Counted from the first letter of the stretch, positions 1 to 7,928 are shown. The stretch: DNA of 64,000 nt from Candidatus Nitrososphaera evergladensis SR1 (GCF_000730285.1 NZ_CP007174.1:62001-126000); one strand, 5' to 3'. Notes: generated by a model not told the origin, from the sequence alone. Program-made: numbers and translations.

Positions 1-984
1 GTAACGCAGGCGGAACCCTCCTACCTTTTTCACCATGGAAAGGACAGGCCTGCCGGTGATGACTTCAGACATCCTGTGGTGCGCCGCGTCGTCGTCGCCT
101 GTCTGGATAGCGCCCTTTAACTCCTTGAGCCACTGCCAGCCGTCCAGCTTTAATGTCTCGACAAGTTTCAAGAGCTTGCGGCTCCTGCCGATGAGCCCGT
201 CGTTCATTACCCTCAGCGCGCCACCGCGCACCCTGTCTGTAGCTATCCTCCTCATGCCCTTGTGTCCCACGACGTCTACCGGGTCGGTGTCGACGCCGTC
301 AAGTTCCACCGGAAGGCTTGCGATGCACTTTACGACGTCTTCATCGAGAACCTTGAACTGGAAACCCATCACCTCCCTTTCGTAGATCCTGAGCTCTTCG
401 ACGAACCGGCCGGTTTCGTCGTCAAACGAATTGGCCTTGTACGTGCCAAGGCCGGCTACCTTGCGCGCGTGGTCGGCGATAAGCATTGTCAATGCCGCTT
501 CAGTTCCACCCGCGGAGCGTATCGGCCCGGCAAAAGACACCGACAGGTACTGCGAGCCGTCGGCGTTGTTCTTTATCGTGACGTCGGATATTCCCTGCAG
601 AGGGGCAACCGTCACGCCCTCTGTCACCACCGCAAGCGATACCCTAACTGCATTGTCAAGCCGCGTGCGCAGGTCGCCCGTGCCGTACTCGCCCTTGGCG
701 ATCTCTTCTGCTATCTTTAACGCGGCCTTTTCTTTCGTGGTCTGGCCGAGGAGTGCGCGCAATCGCTCGGCGATCTCAATGTTGTGCATCTTGGCGACCC
801 TGTCTGCCAGGTCAAACGCTATCTTGGGTTCTACTACGTCGGCGACGTCTATTCCTTTGCGCCGGGCCCTTAGCGCGTGTTCATAGTATTTCTGCACGCT
901 TGCCAGGATGTCATGCTGGTACCGCCGGTAGTACGCCGGCATCCTTATGTCCTTGAGACGGGCCTCGCCTTCGGAGAGCATCAT
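1..984 (-). CDS. polC: DNA polymerase D large subunit DP2, N-terminal part (runs off window)
   Basis: Catalytic large subunit of the archaeal replicative polymerase PolD. I translated the minus strand from the double ATG at 984/981; the frame stays open for 328 codons to the window edge. Recognised segments include VSLAVVTEGVTVAPLQGI, YLSVSFAGPIRSAGGTEAA and DRVRGGALRVMNDG, which match the conserved N-terminal region of DP2; the family is normally over 1,000 residues, so only the first quarter is present. The polymerase active-site and zinc regions lie outside. The small subunit DP1 is at 5127-6623 and the initiator gene and origin lie between them, so the partners are near each other but not in one operon. 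The start could also be 981. Confidence 0.93.
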   Translation of the reverse strand, partial: MMLSEGEARLKDIRMPAYYRRYQHDILASVQKYYEHALRARRKGIDVADVVEPKIAFDLADRVAKMHNIEIAERLRALLGQTTKEKAALKIAEEIAKGEYGTGDLRTRLDNAVRVSLAVVTEGVTVAPLQGISDVTIKNNADGSQYLSVSFAGPIRSAGGTEAALTMLIADHARKVAGLGTYKANSFDDETGRFVEELRIYEREVMGFQFKVLDEDVVKCIASLPVELDGVDTDPVDVVGHKGMRRIATDRVRGGALRVMNDGLIGRSRKLLKLVETLKLDGWQWLKELKGAIQTGDDDAAHHRMSEVITGRPVLSMVKKVGGFRLRY

Positions 985-993
985 ATCTTCTTC

Positions 994-1767
994 TTAGTGC
1001 GCCTGACGCATAGCCTTCACCATAGAAGATAACTTTTGCTGCCAGTCGCCGTCTTTCTCTATCATCGTGCCCACTACAATGACGTCGGCGCCTGCCTTCG
1101 CTATCTGGCCTGCCGTCTCTGGCGTCTTGATGCCGCCGCCGACGATCAGGATTCCCTCGTAGTACTTTCTCACCGCGGCCACCATCTCGGGCGTGACGTT
1201 CTGGGATGCGCCTGAGCCAGCCTCAAGGTAAACAAACCTCATGCCCATATACTGCGCGGCAAGGGAATACATCACTGCTAGGTTTGGCTTGTGGGACGGT
1301 ATCCCCCTTGCCCTGCCGACAAACCAGGCTGCAGTCCCTTCTCCCACTATTACGTACGCAGTCGGCAGGGGTTCGATGCCGTGCTTTTTGACGGCAAGGG
1401 CGCCAAGCGCCTGGGCCCCGGTGATGAAATATGGGTCTTCGGAGTTTAGCAGCGAGCTAAAAAGTATCGCGTCGGCCTTGGGTGATACGCCTGTGACATT
1501 TCCGGGGAACAATATCACGGGTATCTTGACGGCGCCCTTGATGTCACTTACCACCTTGGCAAGCTCCATCTGGTCGGTTGCAGACGACCCGCCGACCAGG
1601 ACTGCAGAAGCGCCGGCGGCCTCCACCTTTCTAGCAATAGATGTTACTACATCATTATTTGTCGAATTTTCAGAGTCGATTAATGGAAAACAGATCGTCC
1701 CGTGCTTTTTTATCTCTTCTCTGAGATAGGTTTCTACCTTTCCAACTGCTGGTACAGCCGCCACCAC
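994..1767 (-). CDS. Geranylgeranylglyceryl phosphate synthase
   Basis: Predicted to make the first ether bond of archaeal lipids, joining sn-glycerol-1-phosphate and geranylgeranyl diphosphate. The 257-residue product has the TIM-barrel pattern of the GGGP synthase/PcrB family: FPLIDSENS near the N terminus, VGGSSATDQME (about 58-68), FPGNVTGVSPKADAILFSSL (88-107), YLEAGSGASQNV and the phosphate-binding IVGGGIKTPETA and VVGTMIE near the C terminus. It ends 10 bp upstream of the DP2 start and the two may be cotranscribed. A TTTAAAA element at 1791-1800 lies 24-33 bp before the ATG, suggesting a leaderless transcript. Confidence 0.93.
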   Translation of the reverse strand: MVAAVPAVGKVETYLREEIKKHGTICFPLIDSENSTNNDVVTSIARKVEAAGASAVLVGGSSATDQMELAKVVSDIKGAVKIPVILFPGNVTGVSPKADAILFSSLLNSEDPYFITGAQALGALAVKKHGIEPLPTAYVIVGEGTAAWFVGRARGIPSHKPNLAVMYSLAAQYMGMRFVYLEAGSGASQNVTPEMVAAVRKYYEGILIVGGGIKTPETAGQIAKAGADVIVVGTMIEKDGDWQQKLSSMVKAMRQAH

Positions 1768-1790
1768 GCCTCCTTTTGAAATGGGTCAGC

Positions 1791-1800
1791 CATTTTAAAG
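1791..1800 (-). promoter_or_regulatory. TATA box for the GGGP synthase gene
   Basis: Read on the minus strand this is CTTTAAAATG, centred about 28 bp before the ATG at 1767, the spacing expected for an archaeal TATA box with a leaderless transcript. Inferred from spacing and sequence only. Confidence 0.5.
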
Positions 1801-1832
1801 TTTGACGTACACGGTTGGCAGCAGTATGCAAA

Positions 1833-1868
1833 GTTTAATAGCAGATGCACTATACAGATTTGTATAGT
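1833..1868 (+). promoter_or_regulatory. Promoter with perfect inverted-repeat operator
   Basis: A TTTAATA box at 1834-1840 is followed by the perfect inverted repeat ACTATACA-GATT-TGTATAGT at 1849-1868, ending 4 bp before the ATG at 1873. The expected transcription start (about 25 bp after the box) falls inside the repeat, so a dimeric repressor bound there would block initiation. The protein that binds is not known; the downstream gene product is a candidate autoregulator. Confidence 0.6.
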
Positions 1869-1872
1869 AGGC

Positions 1873-2247
1873 ATGGCCGGGTCTGATTCCAAATCTAGCA
1901 AACTTTTGACAGAAATCATAGCAAATTCTTTATTTACACCCCGTCAAGTTTCCATAATTTCTAAAAGGCTGCAGGGCGGGGGGAGGCCGCCAAACATGAC
2001 TTCGGGCGCGTATTACAGGCAGGTAAAGCAGTGCAGGGACAAGGCGATAGCCGTTCTTTACAGCGCAATACTTCTGCAATCGTCGGGGGCCCTGCAGCCG
2101 GAGGCGCTGAGCGCGATGGCCCGCCTTGCAGACCAGCTGAGCGTGATATTTGCTTCAGAGGGAAGTAGTGATGTCTTTGATCAGGCACGCATGGACGACG
2201 TGATGTCTGTGATGGACACGCTGGTAAAAAGAGTGTGCAAATTGTAA
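1873..2247 (+). CDS. Conserved hypothetical protein, possible DNA-binding regulator
   Basis: 124 residues, soluble, mostly helical. Residues 21-60 (FTPRQVSIISKRL, then GAYYRQVKQCRDKAIAVLYS) read like two short helices followed by a longer one, compatible with a helix-turn-helix, and the C-terminal half is a helical, possibly dimerising region (LSAMARLADQLSVI; MSVMDTLVKRVCKL). I do not recognise a named family. The palindrome over its promoter (1849-1868) would suit autoregulation. It is followed 54 bp later by a membrane-anchored winged-helix gene on the same strand. Confidence 0.75.
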   Translation: MAGSDSKSSKLLTEIIANSLFTPRQVSIISKRLQGGGRPPNMTSGAYYRQVKQCRDKAIAVLYSAILLQSSGALQPEALSAMARLADQLSVIFASEGSSDVFDQARMDDVMSVMDTLVKRVCKL

Positions 2248-2301
2248 AAGAAGTTTGGTCCGTAACATTAAATCACGGCTTCTGCACGCACATGTCGTGA
2301 C

Positions 2302-2988
2302 ATGATCCTGGATCTTCCCCTTAACATCACTATCGACCTTGGAATCGTGATATTGGGTGTGCTGTTTTACGCAGGCGGCCTTGTGACCGTGATGGCGCTG
2401 CGCAGGTTTAGAGAAGCTGCAAAGCGTGACGATAATAGCTATCACGCCGACGACGCAGTTGTGGAAGCCGTCGTGCTCGAATACACGCGCCGCCTGAAGG
2501 ATTATGACCGTGTGATAGCGGAGATGCGCACAAAGCTTGACATTGTTGAGGTAAAAACACAGGCGCTTGTACAGCAGCCTCACGTCATGGTCCAGCAGCA
2601 ACCGTCGTCACCCATGTCACAGCAACAGGCACCTCACGCGCAGTCCGTGAGTGAGCCCGTAACAGTCACGCAGCATCCGCCGGCTGTCACGACGACAGTG
2701 GCAGTAGAAGTCGAGGACGGCAGTGGCGGACAGAGCAACAATGGCACCATAGACTATATCCTGAAGCTTTTGGTGGAAAGGCCCCGCACCTCAAGGGAGG
2801 TCCAGCACGCAATAGGCAGAACAAGAGAGCACACCGCCCGCCTCATGAAAAAGCTGCACGAAAGCGGCCTGGTGAGCAGGGATGTCAACAGCAAGCCGTT
2901 CCGCTACAACATCACTGAAGCCGGTCGTACGAGATTGACGAAGGAGAGGCCTTCTGCTGCTCAGGCACCCAAGATCCAGCAGGCTTAG
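2302..2988 (+). CDS. Membrane-anchored winged-helix protein
   Basis: 228 residues. Residues 10-32 form one hydrophobic segment (GIVILGVLFYAGGLVTVMAL), followed by a charged helical stretch to about residue 90, then a Gln/Pro/Val/Thr-rich linker (90-145). The C-terminal 80 residues look like a winged helix-turn-helix: DYILKLLVERPRTSREV, IGRTREHTARLMKKLHESGL and a wing SRDVNSKPFRYNIT. This is the layout of a DNA-binding domain tethered to the membrane. CATGTC-GT-GACATG (2291-2304) overlaps the start codon. Its 3' end overlaps the convergent gene at 2912-3400 by 77 bp. Function unknown; an origin-proximal location is notable. Confidence 0.75.
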   Translation: MILDLPLNITIDLGIVILGVLFYAGGLVTVMALRRFREAAKRDDNSYHADDAVVEAVVLEYTRRLKDYDRVIAEMRTKLDIVEVKTQALVQQPHVMVQQQPSSPMSQQQAPHAQSVSEPVTVTQHPPAVTTTVAVEVEDGSGGQSNNGTIDYILKLLVERPRTSREVQHAIGRTREHTARLMKKLHESGLVSRDVNSKPFRYNITEAGRTRLTKERPSAAQAPKIQQA

Positions 2989-3400
2989 CGGTCCTGTATA
3001 TCCATTCCTTGCCCTGGCGGTTTCTCATGAGGCGGCCACGCTCGGCGTACCTCGACAGGTACGTTGAGATGATGCTCAGCTTGATAGGCTCGTTAAAAGT
3101 GTCCTCGTACAGCTCCAAGATGTCAGATGAAGTAAAGCTGCCGTACGGAAACTTGCTCTCAACAAGCGCCCATATCCTGTCGCCTACCGAGGCAGGATGA
3201 ACATTAGCCCTGCCAAATTCGCCTTCCAGGTTGCCATGAGCAGTAGTGGTGGTGGCGCCTTCGCCCTCGATGTTGAGGAGATCCATAAACTCGACTATCT
3301 TTAGTATCTTGTCCTTTGAGATATTACCTTCCAGGGAAAGGTTGTACTTGCTTCCCTCGGCGTCTTCCAGTTCAATGCGGAACTTTTTCCTTCCCGGCAT
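2912..3400 (-). CDS. Origin-proximal winged-helix-like hypothetical protein
   Basis: The start is placed at the ATG at 3400 (MPGRKKFRIELEDAEG, 162 residues); the frame upstream (to 3469) encodes a hydrophobic stretch that seems to be origin DNA rather than protein. The N-terminal part is a small beta-rich region with a helix (DKILKIVEFMDLL); residues 70-145 (VGDRIWALVESKF, FTSSDILELYED, LSIISTYLSRYAERGRLMR, KEWIYRT) read like a winged helix. It is transcribed away from the origin and overlaps the convergent gene at 2302-2988. A role in origin function is possible but is only inferred from position. Confidence 0.7.
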   Translation of the reverse strand: MPGRKKFRIELEDAEGSKYNLSLEGNISKDKILKIVEFMDLLNIEGEGATTTTAHGNLEGEFGRANVHPASVGDRIWALVESKFPYGSFTSSDILELYEDTFNEPIKLSIISTYLSRYAERGRLMRNRQGKEWIYRTAKPAGSWVPEQQKASPSSISYDRLQ

Positions 3401-3569
3401 GAAAAGTAATAGCAGTCCAGCTGATATCACCTTAACACTTAACAGAGCGTGTGCCATTGTTGATAACAACCAGCTTAGCTATTGTTAGCTTGACATGAGA
3501 CGAACGCTCTTTTCGTTAACAAAACCTGCCAGTTAACCATTTTTGTTGTTGCTAAAGGCTGTTTTCTAG

Positions 3570-3592
3570 TTCCAGTGGAAATAGAGGGGTCC
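3570..3592 (+). promoter_or_regulatory. Origin recognition box 1
   Basis: TTCCAGTGGAAATAGAGGGG followed by TCC. It matches the ORB core, with the G-rich end pointing right toward orc1. Confidence 0.8.
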
Positions 3593-3631
3593 ACTCTGCC
3601 CATGTTAACAGCGTTAATCGTTACCTTAACG

Positions 3632-3653
3632 CTCCAGTGGAAACAAAGGGGTC
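3632..3653 (+). promoter_or_regulatory. Origin recognition box 2
   Basis: CTCCAGTGGAAACAAAGGGG followed by TC. This is the closest match to the ORB consensus in the window, 62 bp downstream of box 1 and in the same orientation. Confidence 0.85.
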
Positions 3654-3731
3654 TTTTTCTTGCCCTTTTCCAGTTAATCGATCGATGGTGTTAACCTGCT
3701 GTTATAATCGACGATTGTTTATACATACAGC

Positions 3732-3755
3732 CACCCCTTGCTTTCCTTTCCAGAA
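3732..3755 (-). promoter_or_regulatory. Origin recognition box 3, inverted
   Basis: On the minus strand: TTCTGGAAAGGAAAGCAAGG followed by GGTG. It is a diverged ORB in the opposite orientation to boxes 1 and 2, so the AT-rich segment lies between facing sites. Confidence 0.7.
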
Positions 3756-3877
3756 CCCTTCTCATTAATTCCGGTCTACCAACTGTACAAGCTGACACCA
3801 AAACTAGTACAAGTTGATTTGAGGGTTTAAAACTGCCCTGTTAACGTAACTGTTAAGACAACCTTAACAAACCTGCA

Positions 3878-3902
3878 TTCTGGAAAGGAAAGACAGGGGT
3901 GT
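3878..3902 (+). promoter_or_regulatory. Origin recognition box 4, next to the orc1 start
   Basis: TTCTGGAAAGGAAAGACAGG followed by GGTGT, nearly the same sequence as box 3 but in the opposite orientation. It ends 18 bp before the orc1 ATG, so initiator binding here could also control orc1 transcription. Confidence 0.7.
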
Positions 3903-3920
3903 GGGTGGAAGAATAAGAAG

Positions 3921-5132
3921 ATGAGCAGCGGCGACATCGACAACATATTTGACAGGGCGGCAAGCGGCAAGTCGCTCGTCAAGAAAAGGGAGACTCTGAC
4001 CATTGATTACGTGCCGGAAAAGCTGCCGTTCCGGGACAGGGAAGCAACGGCGCTTGCACAGACGCTGTCGACCGTTTTCAAGGGGGCACGGCCGTCGAAC
4101 TTGCTGCTGTTTGGCAAGCCGGGAACCGGCAAGACTGCAGTCGTAAGAACCGTAGTGGACAGGCTGAAGAAAAAATCCGGCGAGCTTGGCATTACCGTAA
4201 ACGTTCCTATAATCAACGCAAAACTTGCTAACAGCGCCTACAAGATGCTGTTTGAAATCGCAGAGAACCTTGGCCTGAACAAGGAGGAAAAAAAAGTCGT
4301 CCACTTTACCGGGCTTTCGATGGGCGAAGCAACGGACCGCATCCTGCAGTTCATACAAAATAAAAAGATGCACGTCATCCTTGTCATCGATGAAATCGAC
4401 TCGCTGGTAGACAGAAACGGGGACGACGTGCTCTATTCTTTCACAAGGGCCAACGAGCGCATGGGTAAGGGAGGCTTTGTAAGTTTGATTGGGATCTCTA
4501 ACAGCCTGACCTTCAAGGACAAGCTGGACCCTCGCGTGAGAAGCAGTCTTTCCGAGGAAGAGACCGTGTTCAACCCGTACACGGTAGAGCAGCTGCGGCA
4601 GATACTGTCAGAGCGCGCTAGACTGGCGTTTAACGAAGGCGCAATCACGGACGCGGCGATCAACCTGTGCGCGGCCATGGCCGGCAGGGAGCACGGCGAC
4701 GCCCGCAAGGCAATCGACCTTTTGCGCGTGGCGGCAGAGCTTGCCGAGCGTGAGCACGTCTTGAAGGTGGAGGAAAAGCACGTGCGGGCCGCTCAGGAAA
4801 AGATAGAGAAGGACACCAACCTTGAAGTGATAAGAAATGCCACGACGCACACCAAGTTTGTAATGCTTGCAATTACAAAATCAAAGAACGGCAACACCGG
4901 CGAAGTGTATGAAACCTACTCGTCACTATGCAAGCAGGTCGAGCAGGAGCCCCTTACACAGCGCCGAGTCACCCAGATAATAAGCGAGCTTGACCAGCTG
5001 GGCCTCGTGTCGACAGACGTGGTGAGCCAGGGGCGCTACGGCCGGTCGCAAAAGATCAAGGTTGCCGTGCCACTTGCAACAGTACAAGACGCGCTAAAGG
5101 ACGACCCGACTTTTTCGGACCTTCTTTTATAA
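3921..5132 (+). CDS. cdc6: Orc1/Cdc6 replication initiator
   Basis: AAA+ ATPase that binds origin recognition boxes and helps load the MCM helicase. 403 residues, normal for the family. Walker A GKPGTGKT is at 65-72, Walker B VILVIDEIDSL near 155, and sensor-type residues follow in LIGISNSLTFKDKLDPRVRS. An arginine-rich lid segment (HGDARKAIDLLRVAAELAE) leads to the C-terminal winged helix (about 310-400; TQRRVTQIISELDQLGLVS). The gene sits immediately right of the predicted origin, with a box 18 bp before the ATG. Its stop overlaps the convergent DP1 stop by 6 bp. Confidence 0.96.
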   Translation: MSSGDIDNIFDRAASGKSLVKKRETLTIDYVPEKLPFRDREATALAQTLSTVFKGARPSNLLLFGKPGTGKTAVVRTVVDRLKKKSGELGITVNVPIINAKLANSAYKMLFEIAENLGLNKEEKKVVHFTGLSMGEATDRILQFIQNKKMHVILVIDEIDSLVDRNGDDVLYSFTRANERMGKGGFVSLIGISNSLTFKDKLDPRVRSSLSEEETVFNPYTVEQLRQILSERARLAFNEGAITDAAINLCAAMAGREHGDARKAIDLLRVAAELAEREHVLKVEEKHVRAAQEKIEKDTNLEVIRNATTHTKFVMLAITKSKNGNTGEVYETYSSLCKQVEQEPLTQRRVTQIISELDQLGLVSTDVVSQGRYGRSQKIKVAVPLATVQDALKDDPTFSDLLL

Positions 5133-6623
5133 TAAAAGATTGAAATCCTGCTTGAACGGCTGTAACGTTGCCAGGTTGACGACGATTGCAATGCCGGGCG
5201 AAGGCGTGATGCCCATCGTCTGCTGGAACTTTGTCTGCGCCTGCCATGCGCCGGAATTCACGACAAGCGTCCCGCGGTAGCTGTCAACATCCGTCACGTG
5301 CACGTGGCCTGCGTGAAAAATGTCGGGGACTTCTGTCATCACCATCATGTCCTCACTCTCTGGCGCAACAGGCGTGCGCCCGCCGTACGTGGGCGACAGG
5401 TGGCGCGCCTTTAACAAGACTTTCATCGCCTCTGCCGGCCGCTGGTAGCTCATGCCCGGCGTGGTAGCAATCACGTCGTCGAGGCTCTGGCCGTGAAACA
5501 TCAGCACCTTGACGCCGTTCAGCTCGATGTATGCCGGGTTGCCAAGCATCGTGCAGTTCTCAAGGTTGTACAGGCCACCCGACGTTGCCTCTGGAAATAT
5601 CGGCTGCGGAAGCGCCCTTCGGCCGGGGTCGTGGTTGCCCGGGATGATGAAGGTCTTGATGTGCTTTGGAATTTTTGAAAGCAGTTTTGCAGTGTGCGCC
5701 ATCTGGGCTGCGGCGTTCATCATGAGAAGCTCCTTGTCCTGATTTGGGAATATGCCGATGCCGTCGATCAAGTCGCCTCCGATGCAGAGGAACTTTATCT
5801 TGCGGACAACGTCGTCATCGTCTCCGGACGCCAGCCAGTCAAGGAAGCGCAGGAACTCTTGCTGCATGAAATACTTGCTTCCGACATGAAGGTCCGATAT
5901 CAACACCGCATACGCTTCGGACCTGCTCTTGTTAGGCAGGTGGTCCGGTATGTCCGGTGAAAACACGTTTTTTATGGCAAGCCCCTGCACCCCCTTGGCG
6001 TTTTCCAGCTCGAGCATCACCACCTGGTCAAGGGCCAGGTTTGCCGCCTGCTTTTTTGCGTCCTCTGATGCGGCAGTCACCTGCAGCCTGCCCGTGTAAT
6101 CGTCTACTTCTAGCTCGATGCCGTTTTTCTTTGTGCGCCTTGACATCAAAAGGCCCGACACGACGTACGTGCCGGCGTTTGCAAGGCTGCGCTCGCCTGC
6201 TGCCCCGGCCGGCCTTGGGCCCGTACTACCCTTTCCCATCTGCTTGACCGTAGAGATTTTCGTCATCCTCTTGCTGTCCGGCCTCTGGGCCAGGATGCGC
6301 ATCGTCTTTTCAAACCTGCTCTTGAACAGCAATGCATAGCCATCGACTCCCTCGCCAGTGTTGACGTTAGGCGTAGGGTCTACAAGCACCTTGGCAATCT
6401 GCTCCACCGGCGCAAGCGCTTCCTGCCTTCCCGGGTTTACGACGTTTTTGACGTCGTCCACAACTATCATCTTGGTCTGCTTTTTCTGCTTGATTATTTC
6501 CTGTACTGCCTTGAGCACGTCCGTCTCAAGCCCCTTCAGCATGGCAAACGCGTCGGGATGGATCTGATAGCCCTTGCTTGTCGCATATGATAACGCATTG
6601 ACAATCTCACTTTGCAGTACCAA
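5127..6623 (-). CDS. polB: DNA polymerase D small subunit DP1 (3'-5' exonuclease)
   Basis: Proofreading subunit of PolD, 498 residues. An N-terminal helical domain (1-65) is followed by a linker, an OB fold (about 150-225; GIELEVDDYTGRLQVTA) and a calcineurin-like phosphoesterase domain whose metal ligands are visible: SDLHVGSKYF, CIGGDLIDG, IPGNHDPGRR, MFHGQS and HAGHVHVTD. These are the motifs of the active Mre11-like nuclease. A TAATTAA element about 30 bp before the ATG may be its TATA box. DP2 is encoded at the left edge of the window on the same strand, beyond the origin. Confidence 0.95.
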   Translation of the reverse strand: MVLQSEIVNALSYATSKGYQIHPDAFAMLKGLETDVLKAVQEIIKQKKQTKMIVVDDVKNVVNPGRQEALAPVEQIAKVLVDPTPNVNTGEGVDGYALLFKSRFEKTMRILAQRPDSKRMTKISTVKQMGKGSTGPRPAGAAGERSLANAGTYVVSGLLMSRRTKKNGIELEVDDYTGRLQVTAASEDAKKQAANLALDQVVMLELENAKGVQGLAIKNVFSPDIPDHLPNKSRSEAYAVLISDLHVGSKYFMQQEFLRFLDWLASGDDDDVVRKIKFLCIGGDLIDGIGIFPNQDKELLMMNAAAQMAHTAKLLSKIPKHIKTFIIPGNHDPGRRALPQPIFPEATSGGLYNLENCTMLGNPAYIELNGVKVLMFHGQSLDDVIATTPGMSYQRPAEAMKVLLKARHLSPTYGGRTPVAPESEDMMVMTEVPDIFHAGHVHVTDVDSYRGTLVVNSGAWQAQTKFQQTMGITPSPGIAIVVNLATLQPFKQDFNLLL

Positions 6624-6690
6624 GAAGCTGCCTTCCTATCAGGCCCGGTCCTTAATTACATTTCCCTCTTTGTGTTCTGCGTCTTTTTTC

Positions 6691-6721
6691 AATAAAATAA
6701 TAATAATAATGATGATGATGT
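6691..6721. repeat. AAT/GAT trinucleotide microsatellite
   Basis: A run of AAT units followed by GAT units in the 5' region between DP1 and the Lrp-type gene. Similar AAT/GAT/ATT tracts recur after stop codons and inside coding regions elsewhere in the window. Nothing else was recognised in the rest of this gap (6624-6960). Confidence 0.7.
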
Positions 6722-6963
6722 GGCTTGCTGTGGGGCTGTGTATGTAGTGCATACGCCGACCGATAGCTGCTACGAAAAAACCCACATACGTGTAACAGCA
6801 GAGATCCCGTACAATGTCTTCGGCGGCACCAAGGATCTTCTTTTAGCTAGAGAGAAGATGCAAGATAAAAAAAGCTTTGTATAGATGCTATAAAATAATT
6901 GCAAGATCTTCCTAATAAACTGCGAGTATTACACGTGGAGTTGAGACAGAGAGAGACTACTCC

Positions 6964-6978
6964 TATAAAATTTAAATA
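6964..6978 (+). promoter_or_regulatory. TATA-rich promoter of the Lrp-type gene
   Basis: TATAAAATTTAAATA, about 26-40 bp before the TTG at 7004, with AGGAG at 6992-6996. It argues against translation starting as far upstream as 6899. Confidence 0.45.
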
Positions 6979-7003
6979 TATATTCGAATATAGGAGAGAA
7001 GCC

Positions 7004-7762
7004 TTGTCTTCATCTTCCTTCCAGGAAAGGCAAAAGAATGACAGCAGCAGCAGTAGCAGCGAGGTGATCTGCCGGCCCCGGGAGGATCAACAGCAGATTA
7101 TTGTCCCATTATCGCGGCACATGCTTTTGCAGGCAATGGAAAAACTGGGCATAAACGCCAAGTCCCTAGAATCACTCACAGTTGAACAGCTTCACGACCT
7201 CTTCAATAGGCTGAGCAATCTGACTGCCGCTGCTGCAGCAGCTCCTAACAACAGCAGCAATCAAAAGGAAAGATATCCACTGCATGTAGACGGCGGTGTC
7301 GCCGTTTTGTCGCCCATCGACAAGCGTATGCTAAAGCTCTTGCTCGCATCAAACGGCGACATTTCATCAATGACCTTGTCAAAAGAGCTTGGAATCCCGC
7401 TTACAACCATCCAGAGGAGGCGCAAGCGGCTTGTAGAGTTTCTGGACATCTCTTGCACTCTGGCATTGAGGAAATTCGACCTGCGCTCAATCACGTTCTT
7501 TATAGCAGCAGAAAACGGGATGTCGACAAGCATCGCCAAGGAAATCCTGACATGGCCAAGCGTAATGTCCGTGGCAAGGACGCTGAGCAACAACAACATC
7601 GACATAAAGGCAGACGTAGTTCTAAAGACAAACAAGGAAATCATCGATTTTTCCGAGAAGATAAAAATGATGCCTGGAGTAAAAGAGCTCTTTTGGACCG
7701 AGTCGATAGAATTGATAGGAAAGAATAACGACATGCTTTATTCCAAAATCGATTCCTCTTAG
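7004..7762 (+). CDS. Lrp/AsnC-type transcription regulator
   Basis: 252 residues from the TTG at 7004; starts at 6899 (TTG) or 7121 (ATG) are possible in the same frame. After a Ser/Gln-rich N terminus comes a short helical region, then a helix-turn-helix at about 145-190 (LSPIDKRMLKLLLASNGDIS, LSKELGIPLTTIQRRRKRLV), typical of Lrp-family proteins, and a C-terminal alpha/beta region (DIKADVVLKTNKEIIDFSEK, MPGVKELFWTESIELIG) like the RAM domain. I chose 7004 because a strong TATA element and a Shine-Dalgarno-like AGGAG lie just before it. The ligand and targets cannot be told. Confidence 0.8.
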   Translation: MSSSSFQERQKNDSSSSSSEVICRPREDQQQIIVPLSRHMLLQAMEKLGINAKSLESLTVEQLHDLFNRLSNLTAAAAAAPNNSSNQKERYPLHVDGGVAVLSPIDKRMLKLLLASNGDISSMTLSKELGIPLTTIQRRRKRLVEFLDISCTLALRKFDLRSITFFIAAENGMSTSIAKEILTWPSVMSVARTLSNNNIDIKADVVLKTNKEIIDFSEKIKMMPGVKELFWTESIELIGKNNDMLYSKIDSS

Positions 7763-7928
7763 AGAGGCCCTCTTTCGTTTATCTGCCTACTAGTGAGCTG
7801 CACGCGCCTGAAATCTCTCTCTCTCTTGCTTTGCCGCTTGTGGCTGTGTCTTGCGCAGCTGGCAAGTTTTTTATGCAATGCTCACGCATACACCATGACA
7901 GCAACAAAAGACGGTGAAAAAAGAAACA

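Larger units (their letters stand above)
3401..3920. other. Predicted chromosomal replication origin (oriC)
   Basis: 520 bp without a convincing gene, directly upstream of orc1/cdc6. It carries four matches to the archaeal origin recognition box (core CCAGTGGAAACnnAGGGGT): forward at 3570-3592 and 3632-3653, reverse at 3732-3755, forward at 3878-3902. Between the second and third boxes is an AT-rich segment (about 3690-3730) suited to unwinding. GTTAAC occurs five times (3515, 3532, 3604, 3690, 3840) and TTAAC nine times between 3432 and 3868. Linkage of origin, initiator and PolD genes is known from Pyrococcus. Confidence 0.85.

Noticed and set aside
35-956. Plus-strand frames over the first kilobase
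   Set aside because: They are shadows of DP2 on the minus strand, whose translation matches the family throughout.
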